64,000 nucleotides of DNA from Solirubrobacteraceae bacterium (GTDB taxonomy: Bacteria > Actinomycetota > Thermoleophilia > Solirubrobacterales > Solirubrobacteraceae): the NCBI GenBank assembly GCA_031177685.1, contig JAPSGI010000004.1, positions 62,001-126,000 on the forward strand, given 5' to 3'. The notes below the pieces were generated by a model. That model made no database searches, was not told where the DNA came from, and saw nothing but the letters and a program-made list of their open reading frames with translations. Position 1 is the stretch's first letter. Every line of letters begins with the position of its first letter. Of this stretch, positions 17,097 to 25,393 are shown piece by piece. Made by a program: the position numbers and the translations under genes.

Positions 17097-17647
17097 TGCG
17101 CTTCACCGACTTCCTCAAGGCGACCGTCCTGACCAGCGCGGGCGCGGCGAGCGCGCTGGCCGCCGTGACGGCCATCGCGATCAACCGGGACGCCGACGCC
17201 ACGCTGGCCGCCGTGTCGGTGGGTTACTGGCTGGTCGCCGGCGCGTTCGGGGCGCTGCTCGGGCGCCACGCGGAGACGAACCCCCCGATCGCGCGGCTGC
17301 TCGCGGCGGCGAAGTTCTCCCCCGCGCTGCCGGACGTGCGCCCGCACCTGGTCCTGCTCAACCGCCTGTGGCCGCTGCTGCTCAGCACGATCGCCGCGGG
17401 CGCGCTCGCCTTCCTGTTCCCGCAGGTCTCGATGATCGCGGCGGGCTTCGCCATCGTGTGGTCGCTGTCATGGCGGCGCCAGGAGTCGGCGGTGGCGGCC
17501 ATCGAGGACCGCGACGGCGTGCGCTTCTACGTCGATCGCACGTCGCCCGTGGAGCCGATCCGCCTGGTCCGCACGCCCAGCTTCCACTCCGAGTTCCCCT
17601 CCAGCAACGGCGCCGGCAAGGTGGACCCCGCGACGTTGCCGCGCTAG
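17096..17647 (+). CDS. Conserved membrane protein of unknown function
   Basis: 183 residues beginning MRFTDFLKATVLTSAGAASALA. I do not recognise the family. Hydrophobic segments near residues 10-28, 42-60, and 88-122 suggest three or four membrane helices, with a soluble C-terminal tail that contains RFYVDRTSPVEPIRLVRTP. Between otsB and a glycosyltransferase in a one-base-overlap operon, it may take part in trehalose or envelope sugar handling; this is inference from position only. Confidence 0.65.
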   Translation: MRFTDFLKATVLTSAGAASALAAVTAIAINRDADATLAAVSVGYWLVAGAFGALLGRHAETNPPIARLLAAAKFSPALPDVRPHLVLLNRLWPLLLSTIAAGALAFLFPQVSMIAAGFAIVWSLSWRRQESAVAAIEDRDGVRFYVDRTSPVEPIRLVRTPSFHSEFPSSNGAGKVDPATLPR

Positions 17648-18624
17648 TGCGCGACGTCGACGTCCTCCTCGTGGCCCTCGGGACCACGGCCGGGCTGCGT
17701 CGCGTGGACGACGAGCTGGCCGGGTCGCTGCGGCGCGCCGGGCTGGAGGTCGAGGTGGCGCGCGCGCGGCCGCGCCGGGAGCCACCGACCTTCGTGCTGC
17801 TCGACCTGGTGCAGGCGCTGGCCGCCCGCCGCGCCGCGCGCGAGGCGCTGGCCGGCGTGCGGCCGCGGGCGATCCTGTACTCCACGACCACCGCGGCGCT
17901 GTTGTGGCCCCGTCCCGGCGCGATCCACTTCGACGCGCCCGCCGCGGGGAACCGCCGTGGCCGCCACGGTCTCTGGCAGCGCCCGCTGGAGCGCCGGCGC
18001 TTCGCCGCCGCGCCGCTCGTGGTGGCGCAGGACGCGGGCGGTCTCGCCGAGGCGCCGCCCCACCGCGAAGCGCTGGTCATCCCGGTCCCGGTGGAGCCGT
18101 CGGCGCCGGCCGACGGCGAGCGCGACGTCGCGGCGGTGACCTATGCCGCAGACGTGGAGAAGAAGGGTCTGGACCGGGTGCTCGCCGCCTGGGCGACCGC
18201 GCGGCGCGGAGACGAGACGCTCGTGGTGGCCGGTCTGGGCGAAGACCGCGCGCCCGGGGCGCCGGACGGCGTGCGCTTCGCGGGCCGGCTGCCCCCCAGC
18301 GAGTTCCGCGCGCTCCTGCGCCGCGCCCGCGTGTACGTGACCGCGCCGCGCCGCGAGGACTACGGCCTCTCCCAGCTGGAGGCCTTGGCCGACGGGGCGG
18401 TGCTCGTGACCACGGAGGCGCCCGGCCCCTACGCGGCGCTGCCGATCGCGCGCGACCTCGATCCACGCCTGGTCGGCGACGACCTCGCGGGTGCGCTGCG
18501 CGCCGCGCTCGACGACCCGGCTGCGGACTACGCCGACCGCGCCCGCAGCGCGCTCGTGACCTTCCGCCGCGGCTCGGTGGACGCGCTGGTCCAGCGCGAG
18601 CTGGTACCGCGCCTGGCGCCCTAG
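17647..18624 (+). CDS. GT4-like glycosyltransferase
   Basis: 325 residues from GTG 17647, which overlaps the TAG of the preceding gene by one base. The second Rossmann half is clear: AVTYAADVEKKGLDRVLAAW, LVVAGLGEDRAPG, VRFAGRLPPSEFRALLRRARVYV and REDYGLSQLEALADGAVLVTT (an E-x7-E-like nucleotide-sugar motif, with the first Glu displaced). The N-terminal half is short compared with usual GT4 enzymes (about 370-400 residues). Donor and acceptor are unknown. The last bases CTAG hold both its stop and that of the convergent polX. Confidence 0.75.
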   Translation: MRDVDVLLVALGTTAGLRRVDDELAGSLRRAGLEVEVARARPRREPPTFVLLDLVQALAARRAAREALAGVRPRAILYSTTTAALLWPRPGAIHFDAPAAGNRRGRHGLWQRPLERRRFAAAPLVVAQDAGGLAEAPPHREALVIPVPVEPSAPADGERDVAAVTYAADVEKKGLDRVLAAWATARRGDETLVVAGLGEDRAPGAPDGVRFAGRLPPSEFRALLRRARVYVTAPRREDYGLSQLEALADGAVLVTTEAPGPYAALPIARDLDPRLVGDDLAGALRAALDDPAADYADRARSALVTFRRGSVDALVQRELVPRLAP

Positions 18625-20375
18625 CGAACCGCGCGGGCGCGCTTGCGCATGCGCGCGAACTGCGCCCACGGGCGCGTGTTGGCGACGTCTTCGCGCGTCA
18701 GCCAGCCGCGACGCGCGGTGGCCACGCCGTAGCGCAGGTAGTCGAAATCCGACGGCTTGTGGGCGTCGGTGTTGATGACGATCGGCACGCCGGCCGCGGC
18801 GGCCGCGCGCGCGTGGACGTCGATCAGGTCGCGGCGGTCGGGGCTGGAGTTGATCTCCAGCATCGTGCCGGTGCGCGCCGCGGCCTCGATCACCGCCTCC
18901 ACGTCGAGCGCGTAGGGCGGGCGGCGCTCGATCTTGCGACCGGTCAGGTGGCCGATGCAATCGACCCACGGGTGCTCGCAGGCGGCGACGATGCGCGCCG
19001 TCATCTCCTCGCGCGCCATCCGGAACGAGGTGTGGACGGAGGCGATCACCCAGTCCAGGCGAGCGAGCAGGTCGTCGTCGTAGTCCAGGCTGCCGTCGGG
19101 CAGGACGTTCACCTCGCTGCCGATCAGCAGGTCGATGCCCTCGGTCGTCTCGTCGAGCGCCCGCACGCGCTCGATCTGACGCTCCAGCTCGTCCGGCGGC
19201 ACGTCGCTGCCGAACCCCATGGAGGCCGAGTGGTCGGTGATCGCCAGGTACGCGCGGCCCCGCTCGCGCGCCGCGAGCGCCATCTCCTGGATCGTGTTGC
19301 GCCCGTCGGAGGCCAGCGTGTGGGAGTGCAGCTCGCCGCGCACGTCCTCGATCCGGACGAGCTCGGGCAGCGAGCCGCCGGCGGCCGCCTCCAGCTCGCC
19401 GCGGTTCTCGCGCAGCTCGGGCTCGACGTAGGCCAGGCCGAGCAGGGCGTACACGTCCTCCTCGGTGGTGCACGTCCGCGTCTCGCCGTCGGCGTCGTCG
19501 AGCACGCCGTACTCGGAGACGTGCAGCCCGCGCCGCACGGCCGCCCGGCGCAGCGCCTCGTTGTGCTGCTTGGACCCGGTGAAGTGCTGGAGCAGGTTGC
19601 CGAATTGCTCGGGCGCGACGATGCGCAGGTCGATCTTCATGCCGGTGTACGTGGTCAGCTTGGCGCCCGCCGCGCCGACGCCCGTGGCCGCGGCGACGGT
19701 CGGCAGCTCGGCGGCGCCGCGCGCGAGCGCCTCGGGGTCGTGCGCGGTGGCGATCAGGTCGACGTCCTTGACGCTGTCGGTCCAGCGCCGCGCCGAGCCG
19801 GCCAGCTCGACCCGGTCCGCGGCCGGGTGGTCGCGCAGCGCCGCCACCAGCGGCTCGGCGACGGCCAGCGCGCGCGAGAGGACGACGCGCTCCTCGCGTC
19901 CCTCGCCGGCGTCGCGCGCCGCCAGCGCGGCGAGGACGTTCTCCTCCGCCTTGGGCCCGAAGCCCTTCACCGTGCGCAGCCGCTCGCTCTCGGCGGCGGC
20001 GCGCAGCTTGTCCAGCGAGTCGATCGCCAGCTCGTCGTAGAGCAGCCGCGCGCGCTTGGGGCCCAGCCCCGGCAGCCGCGTGATGGCGAGCAGCCCGGCG
20101 GGGAACTTCGCGCGCAGCTTGGCCGCCGACGGAATGTCTCCCGTCTCCAGCAGCACCTGGATCTTCTCCTGCAGCGTCTTGCCGATCCCGGGGATCTGCG
20201 TGGCCCGCCCCTCGCGCGCCAGCCCCGCCACGGAGGTGGAGGCCTCCCGCACCGCCTTGGCGGCGTTGCGGTAGGCGACCACGCGGTGGATGATCGCGCC
20301 GTCGAGCTCGTAGAGGTCGCCCAGCTCGTCGAGCGCGAGGGCTATCTCCGCGTTTGTCGGCTCGGCCTTCGTCAC
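18621..20375 (-). CDS. polX: DNA polymerase X with C-terminal PHP domain
   Basis: 584 residues. Helix-hairpin-helix segments IPGIGKTLQEKI (61-72) and LPGLGPKRARLL (101-112) precede the polymerase-beta core with GSARR (193-197), Asp204 and Asp206, and the third catalytic Asp249 (MKIDLRI). The PHP domain (about 347-570) shows ELHSHTLASDG, ITDHS, SEVNV, ASVHTSF, GHLTGR and NTDAHK. Bacterial PolX fills short gaps in base-excision repair and its PHP domain gives 3'-5' exonuclease and AP-endonuclease activity. GTG 20375 is chosen because a minus-strand TACCCT (20382-20387) lies 6 bases before it; an in-frame ATG at 20399 would run into the divergent gene. Confidence 0.92.
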   Translation of the reverse strand: MTKAEPTNAEIALALDELGDLYELDGAIIHRVVAYRNAAKAVREASTSVAGLAREGRATQIPGIGKTLQEKIQVLLETGDIPSAAKLRAKFPAGLLAITRLPGLGPKRARLLYDELAIDSLDKLRAAAESERLRTVKGFGPKAEENVLAALAARDAGEGREERVVLSRALAVAEPLVAALRDHPAADRVELAGSARRWTDSVKDVDLIATAHDPEALARGAAELPTVAAATGVGAAGAKLTTYTGMKIDLRIVAPEQFGNLLQHFTGSKQHNEALRRAAVRRGLHVSEYGVLDDADGETRTCTTEEDVYALLGLAYVEPELRENRGELEAAAGGSLPELVRIEDVRGELHSHTLASDGRNTIQEMALAARERGRAYLAITDHSASMGFGSDVPPDELERQIERVRALDETTEGIDLLIGSEVNVLPDGSLDYDDDLLARLDWVIASVHTSFRMAREEMTARIVAACEHPWVDCIGHLTGRKIERRPPYALDVEAVIEAAARTGTMLEINSSPDRRDLIDVHARAAAAAGVPIVINTDAHKPSDFDYLRYGVATARRGWLTREDVANTRPWAQFARMRKRARAVR

Positions 20376-20380
20376 GGCTC

Positions 20381-20387
20381 TAGGGTA
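20381..20387. promoter_or_regulatory. Overlapping divergent -10 hexamers
   Basis: TAGGGTA holds TAGGGT on the plus strand (11 bases before the ATG at 20398) and TACCCT on the minus strand (6 bases before the polX GTG at 20375). Both fit the leaderless promoter pattern of this window, and RNA polymerase probably cannot use both at once. Confidence 0.45.
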
Positions 20388-20397
20388 CGGCGCCATC

Positions 20398-21123
20398 ATG
20401 TCGCGCCCGCCCTGGCTCGTCCTGCCCACCTACAACGAAGCCGACAACGTAGAGGCGATCGTCCGCGCGTCGATGGACGTGCTGCGCCCCGCGGCACCGG
20501 AGGGGTTTCGCATCCTCGTCGTGGACGACGGGTCTCCCGACGGCACGGGCCGGCTGGCCGACGGGCTGGCCGGCCGCCACCCGGAGGTGCGCGTCCTGCA
20601 CCGCCCCGGCAAGGGCGGGCTGGGCCCGGCCTACCTGGCGGGGTTCGCCACCGCCCTGGAGGGCGGCGCCGGCTACGTGATGGAGATGGACTCCGACTTC
20701 TCCCACGACCCCGCCGACCTCGCGCGGCTGCTGGACGCGGTGCACGCCGGCGCCGACGTGGCCCTGGGCTCCCGTTATGTCCGCGGCGGCGGCGTCACGC
20801 AGTGGAACGCCCTGCGCCGCGCGGTGAGCCGTGGGGGCTGCTGGTACGCGCAGGCCGTGCTCGGGCTCGGGGTGCGCGACCTGACGGGGGGCTTCAAGTG
20901 CTTCCGCCGCGAGGTCCTGGAGGCGATCGACCTGCCCAGCGTGCGCTCGCAGGGCTACGCCTTCCAGGTCGAGCTGACCTACCGCGCGGTGCGTCGCGGC
21001 TTTCGCGTCGTGGAGGTCCCGATCGTCTTCCACGAGCGCCGGGAGGGCGCCAGCAAGATGTCGGGGCGGATCGCCGCGGAGGCGTTGTGGCGCGTGCCGC
21101 AGATGCGCTTTCGCGCGCGCTGA
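20398..21123 (+). CDS. Polyprenol monophosphomannose synthase (GT2)
   Basis: 241 residues. GT2 features: LVLPTYNEADNVEAIV (7-22), LVVDDGSPDGTG near 40, GKGGLGPAYLAGFATAL, the DxD-like EMDSDFSHDP near 94, GSRYVRGGGV, and LTGGFKCFRREVLE, which is characteristic of dolichyl-phosphate mannose synthases such as actinobacterial Ppm1. It makes polyprenyl-phosphate mannose on the cytoplasmic side, the donor used by GT-C enzymes like the one at 12464. There is no C-terminal membrane domain. Confidence 0.88.
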   Translation: MSRPPWLVLPTYNEADNVEAIVRASMDVLRPAAPEGFRILVVDDGSPDGTGRLADGLAGRHPEVRVLHRPGKGGLGPAYLAGFATALEGGAGYVMEMDSDFSHDPADLARLLDAVHAGADVALGSRYVRGGGVTQWNALRRAVSRGGCWYAQAVLGLGVRDLTGGFKCFRREVLEAIDLPSVRSQGYAFQVELTYRAVRRGFRVVEVPIVFHERREGASKMSGRIAAEALWRVPQMRFRAR

Positions 21124-21148
21124 CTCAGGCGGTCGCGCCCGTCTGCCG

Positions 21149-21865
21149 ATGCACGCGGGGATGCGCACGCGCGTGAACGACCTCGTCCTCGTCCAGGGAA
21201 TGGCGGACACCCGCGCGACCCTGGCCGCGTGGAACGCCGCCCCGTGGCCGGTGCTGCGCGGCTGGCTCGGATGGTCGCTGGCCGTCTCGGTCACGCTGCT
21301 GCTGGTCGTGTGGGCGATCGCCGCGACGATCGTGCCCGACCCGACCCCGATCCTGATGCCCGGTCTCACCGCCCCCGCCGGGCTCGACGCGGTGGGCGGC
21401 GTGCTGCTGCGCAACGCGCTCGTGCTGGCCCTGCACGGCTTCGCCTGCGTGGCCGGCTTCATCGCCGGCTCGTCGATGCCGCTGACCGCCGAGCGCCACA
21501 CGGGCGCCTGGCGCTGGGTGCACGAGAAGGCCGGCCCGCTGGCCATCGGTTTCGTGGTGGCCGCCACCGGGTTCTCGCTGGTGACCCAGGCGTGGGTGCT
21601 GGGCGGCGCGGCGGCCACGCTGGCCGAGATGGGCGGGATCTCCCCCGGCCTGCTCGTGCTCGGCATCCTGCCCCACGCGCTCCCCGAGCTGGTCGCGCTC
21701 TTCCTCCCCCTGGCGGCCTGGATGGTCGCCTCGCGGCGCGGCGAGTGGGAGCAGCTGCTGGCGGCGACGTTCGTGACCGTCGGAATCGCCGCTCCCGTCC
21801 TGGTGATCGCCTCGGCGATCGAGGTATACGTGACCCCACACGTCCTGCGCGCGATCGCGGGGTAG
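21149..21865 (+). CDS. SpoIIM-like (stage II sporulation protein M family) membrane protein
   Basis: 238 residues with about five membrane segments. The family resemblance is in RNALVLALHGFACVAGFIAG near the middle and in the C-terminal half: GILPHALPELVALFLPLAAW and IASAIEVYVTPHVL, matching the PHG/PHA..ELPA and IEA..TP landmarks of SpoIIM/DUF95 proteins. In sporulating Firmicutes SpoIIM helps the DMP engulfment machine; in other bacteria the role is unknown. The ATG at 21149 has no clear ribosome-binding site, and an in-frame ATG at 21161 is possible. Confidence 0.6.
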   Translation: MHAGMRTRVNDLVLVQGMADTRATLAAWNAAPWPVLRGWLGWSLAVSVTLLLVVWAIAATIVPDPTPILMPGLTAPAGLDAVGGVLLRNALVLALHGFACVAGFIAGSSMPLTAERHTGAWRWVHEKAGPLAIGFVVAATGFSLVTQAWVLGGAAATLAEMGGISPGLLVLGILPHALPELVALFLPLAAWMVASRRGEWEQLLAATFVTVGIAAPVLVIASAIEVYVTPHVLRAIAG

Positions 21866-21870
21866 CCGTC

Positions 21871-21887
21871 GCTATACTTTGTATAGC
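21871..21887. promoter_or_regulatory. Palindrome over the thioredoxin promoter
   Basis: GCTATAC-TTT-GTATAGC is a perfect 7-bp inverted repeat with a 3-base spacer, ending 18 bases before the trxA ATG. It contains TATACT (21873-21878), a good -10 box. A repressor or redox regulator binding here would cover the -10. A clean ribosome-binding site AAGGAG (21896-21901) follows. Confidence 0.5.
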
Positions 21888-21905
21888 AAGCAGCCAAGGA
21901 GTCAC

Positions 21906-22235
21906 ATGGGAGCCATCACCGACGTAACCGACAGCAACTTCCAGGCGGAGGTGCTCGAGAGCGAGACCCCCGTCCTCGTGGACTTCTGGGCGCCCTGGTG
22001 CGGGCCCTGCCGGATCGTCCATCCGGTGCTCGAGCAGATCGCGCAGGAGCGCGGCGACGAGCTGCGCATCGTCAAGCTCAACGTGGACGACAACCAGCAG
22101 ACCGCGATGACCTACGAGATCCTCTCGATCCCCACGCTGATCCTCTTCAAGGGCGGTCAGGTGGCCAAGAAGGTCATCGGCGCCTACCCGAAGCCCAAGC
22201 TGGAAGCCGAGCTCGCGCCGGTCCTGGCGGCGTAG
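21906..22235 (+). CDS. trxA: Thioredoxin
   Basis: 109 residues. The active site WCGPC places the redox pair at Cys32 and Cys35, preceded by VLVDFWAP and followed by VHPVLEQIAQE. The cis-proline loop SIPTLILFKGGQ and the C-terminal GAYPKPKLEAEL complete a standard thioredoxin. It keeps cytosolic protein thiols reduced together with thioredoxin reductase, which is not in the window. ATG 21906 is fixed by AAGGAG four bases upstream. Convergent with ileS, with a gap of only six bases. Confidence 0.95.
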   Translation: MGAITDVTDSNFQAEVLESETPVLVDFWAPWCGPCRIVHPVLEQIAQERGDELRIVKLNVDDNQQTAMTYEILSIPTLILFKGGQVAKKVIGAYPKPKLEAELAPVLAA

Positions 22236-22241
22236 CGGCCG

Positions 22242-25200
22242 TCAGGCCTTCTCCACCGTGATTCGCAGCTCGCGGCCCTCGATGGTCGCGGGCTCGCCGG
22301 CCTTCGCGCCGTCGTAGCGCAGCGACGTGGCGAGCGTTTCGCCCGTGACGTACGCCTCGTGCGCGCGGGCGGCGGCGAGCAGCTCGCCGTCGCCGCCCAG
22401 CGTGAGGCTGATGCGGTCCTCCACCGCCAGGCCCGCCGCCTTGCGCGCCGCCTGGACCGCGTGGACCACCTCGCGGGCCAGGCCCTCGCGGCGCAGCTCC
22501 TCGTCCAGCGCCAGCTCCAGCGCCACGGCGTGCGAGCCCTCGCGCTCGAGCTGGTAGCCCTCCAGCGGCTTCATGGCCAGCTGCAGGTCGTCGCCGGTCA
22601 GGTCGTGGTCGCGGCCGTCGATCGTGATGCCCACCGGACGCTCCTCGCGCAGCGCGGCCGCGACGTGCGCGGGGTCCAGCGAGGCCACGGCCGCCGCGAC
22701 CTGCGGCATGCTCTTGCCGAAGCGCGGCCCCAGCGCGCGGAAGTTGGGCTTGACCTCGTAGCGACCGAGCTCGTCGGCTGCCTCGACGAAGCGCAGCGAC
22801 TTGACGTTGAGCTCCTCGCGCACGACCTCGGCCAGGCGCTCGATCGCCGCGCGCTCGGGCCCCGCCGCCACCACGACCGCCTCGCGCAGCGGCTGGCGGA
22901 CCTTGAGCTTGGCCTGCCCGCGCGCGGCCAAGCCGAGGCGCACTGCCTCGCGCGCGACCGCCATGTCGTGCTCGAGCTGCGCATCCCGCGATCCCGGCTC
23001 GGGGAAATGGCACAGGTGCACGCTGGGCTCGCCGCCGTCGAGGTTCTCGTAGATCTCGTCGGCCAGGAACGGACAGAAGGGCGCCAGCAGCTGGGAGACG
23101 GTCACGAGGCAGTGCCGCAGCGTGGCGAAGGCATCCGGGTCGCCGTCCCAGAACCGCCGGCGCGAGCGTCGCACGTACCAGTTGGACACGTCGTCGACGA
23201 AGGCGGCGATCTCCCGGCCGGCGGTCGTCGCGTCGTACCCGGCGAGACCGCGGTCGACGACCTCGGCGGTCGCGTGCAGGCGCGAGACGATCCAGCGATC
23301 CAGCTCCGCGCGACCGGCCTGCCCGCCTTCGCGGTCGACCCGGTTCACGTTCGCGTACAGCACGAAGAACGAGTACGTGTTCCACAGCTGCAGCAGGAAC
23401 TGGCGCACGCCCTCCCCGATCGTCTCCAGCGAGAACCGGTAGCCGTCCCACGGCTGCTTGGACGTGAAGAAGTACCAGCGCAGCGCGTCGGCGCCGAAGC
23501 GGTCCAGGACCTCCCACGGCGCGACCGCGTTGCCCTTGGACTTGCTCATCTTCTGGCCCTCGGCGTCGAGGATCAGGCCCAGGCACACGACGTTTTCGTA
23601 TGGCGCGCGGTCGAACAGCAGCGTGGAGATCGCCAGCAGCGAGTAGAACCACCCGCGCGTCTGGTCGAGCGCCTCGCAGATGAACTGCGCGGGGAAGTGG
23701 GCGCGGAAGTGCTCGTCGTTCTCGAAGGGCGCGTGGTGCTGGGCGAAGGGCATGGCGCCCGAGTCGAACCAGACGTCGATGACCTCGGGGACCCGGCGCA
23801 TCGTCGCCCCGCAGTCGTCGCACGCGAACGTCACCTCGTCCACGAAGGGCCGGTGCGGGTCCTCCAGCTCGGTGCCGCTGCGCTGCGCGAGCTCGTCCAG
23901 CGAGCCGACGCAGTGCACGTGGGCCGGGTCGGCCTCGCAGCGCCACACGGGCAGCGGCGTGCCCCAGTAGCGCTCGCGCGACAGCGCCCAGTCGACGTTG
24001 TTCTCCAGCCACTTGCCGAAGCGCCCGTGCCGGATGTGCTCGGGGTGCCAGTCGACCGCCTCGTTGGCCGCCAGCAGCCGGTCGCGCACGCGACTGGTCG
24101 CGATGTACCAGGAGGGCTTGGCGTAGTAGAGCAGCGGGGTGCCGCAGCGCCAGCAGTGGGGATAGGCGTGCTCGTAGACCTCCTCGCGCAGCAGCCGCCC
24201 GCGCCCGCGCAGATCGCCGATTAGGTCGGGATCGGCGTCCTTGACGGACGTCCCGGCGTAGGGGCCGATGCGCTCGTCATAGGTCCCGTCCGGGCGCACC
24301 GGGTTGACCACGCGCAGGCCGTACTGCTCGCCCAGGCGGAAGTCGTCCTCGCCGAAGGCGATCGCGGTGTGCACGAGCCCGGTCCCGTCCTGCGCGGTGA
24401 CGAAGTCGCCCAGCAGCACGGTGTGGCCGCGCTCGCCGTACTCGGCGGCGCCCAGGAAGAAAAAGGGCGGCTCGTAGCGCACGCCCTCCAGCTCGCGCCC
24501 CGCGAAGCGGTCGAGCAGCTCGGCGTCCTCGCCCAGGACCCGCTCCATCAGCGCCTCGGCGACGACGTAGACCTCGCCGTCGCGGCGCGCGCGCACGTAG
24601 ATCAGGTCGGGGTCGACCGCCACCGCGGCGTTGGACACCAGAGTCCACGGTGTCGTCGTCCACACGAGCAGGACGTCGCCCGGCTCCAGCGGAGCGTCCG
24701 CGTCCACCGTGGGGAAGCGCACGTAGACGGACGGGTCGGCCACGTCGCGGTAGCCCAGCGCCACCTCGTGGGAGGACAGCGCGGTCCCGCAGCGCGGGCA
24801 GTACGGCACGACCTTGTGTCCCTCGTAGAGCAGGCCGCGGTCCCAGATCTCGCGCAGCGCCCACCACACCGACTCCACGTAGGTGGCGTCCAGCGTGCGG
24901 TAGGCGTCGTCGAGGTCCACCCAGAACCCGATGCGCTCGGTGAGGCGGTTCCACTCCTCCAGGTACTCGAAGACCGACTCGCGGCAGCGCTGGTTGAACT
25001 CGGCGATCCCGTAGCGCTCGATGTCCTCCTTGCTCTTGATGCCGAGCTTCTCCTCTACGGCGATCTCCACCGGCAGGCCGTGGCAGTCCCAACCGCCCTT
25101 GCGCTCGACCGAGTAGCCGCGCATCGTGCGGTAGCGCGGGAAGACGTCCTTGAACACGCGCGCCAGGACGTGATGGGTGCCGGGCAGCCCGTTCGCGGTG

Positions 25201-25358
25201 GGTGGGCCCTCGTAGAACACCCAGGCCGGCGCGCCCTCGCGGCGGCGCAGCGACTCGCGGAAGACGTCGCGCTCGCGCCAGCGCTGCAGGACGGCGTCCT
25301 CGAGGCGTGGGAAGTCGGGGCGCGGGTCCACCGCGCGGTAGGGCGAGCGCTCGGCCAT
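22242..25358 (-). CDS. ileS: Isoleucyl-tRNA synthetase (type 2 HIGH variant)
   Basis: 1,038 residues. The class I catalytic region begins YEGPPTANGLPGTHHVLAR; the HIGH box is GTHH (60-63), the variant seen in type 2 IleRS, and KMSKS is at 603-607. The editing (CP1) domain with WTTTPWTLVSN and the C-terminal anticodon-binding domain (WYVRRSRRRFWDG) are intact. It charges tRNA-Ile and edits Val-tRNA. A minus-strand TAGAAT (25369-25374) is 10 bases before the ATG, so the mRNA appears leaderless, and no T-box leader fits in the 35-base gap to the upstream MerR gene. Confidence 0.95.
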   Translation of the reverse strand: MAERSPYRAVDPRPDFPRLEDAVLQRWRERDVFRESLRRREGAPAWVFYEGPPTANGLPGTHHVLARVFKDVFPRYRTMRGYSVERKGGWDCHGLPVEIAVEEKLGIKSKEDIERYGIAEFNQRCRESVFEYLEEWNRLTERIGFWVDLDDAYRTLDATYVESVWWALREIWDRGLLYEGHKVVPYCPRCGTALSSHEVALGYRDVADPSVYVRFPTVDADAPLEPGDVLLVWTTTPWTLVSNAAVAVDPDLIYVRARRDGEVYVVAEALMERVLGEDAELLDRFAGRELEGVRYEPPFFFLGAAEYGERGHTVLLGDFVTAQDGTGLVHTAIAFGEDDFRLGEQYGLRVVNPVRPDGTYDERIGPYAGTSVKDADPDLIGDLRGRGRLLREEVYEHAYPHCWRCGTPLLYYAKPSWYIATSRVRDRLLAANEAVDWHPEHIRHGRFGKWLENNVDWALSRERYWGTPLPVWRCEADPAHVHCVGSLDELAQRSGTELEDPHRPFVDEVTFACDDCGATMRRVPEVIDVWFDSGAMPFAQHHAPFENDEHFRAHFPAQFICEALDQTRGWFYSLLAISTLLFDRAPYENVVCLGLILDAEGQKMSKSKGNAVAPWEVLDRFGADALRWYFFTSKQPWDGYRFSLETIGEGVRQFLLQLWNTYSFFVLYANVNRVDREGGQAGRAELDRWIVSRLHATAEVVDRGLAGYDATTAGREIAAFVDDVSNWYVRRSRRRFWDGDPDAFATLRHCLVTVSQLLAPFCPFLADEIYENLDGGEPSVHLCHFPEPGSRDAQLEHDMAVAREAVRLGLAARGQAKLKVRQPLREAVVVAAGPERAAIERLAEVVREELNVKSLRFVEAADELGRYEVKPNFRALGPRFGKSMPQVAAAVASLDPAHVAAALREERPVGITIDGRDHDLTGDDLQLAMKPLEGYQLEREGSHAVALELALDEELRREGLAREVVHAVQAARKAAGLAVEDRISLTLGGDGELLAAARAHEAYVTGETLATSLRYDGAKAGEPATIEGRELRITVEKA

Positions 25359-25393
25359 GGCGCCGCCGATTCTAGGCGGGGCGGGTGGCCCGG

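Noticed and set aside
17904-21176. A 1,090-residue plus-strand open frame across the GT4, polX and GT2 genes
   Set aside because: Low-complexity Arg/Ala/Gly composition; it runs antisense through polX, whose motifs are intact.
25359-25393. T-box leader for ileS
   Set aside because: Only 35 bases separate ileS from the upstream gene, and a -10 hexamer lies 10 bases before the ATG.
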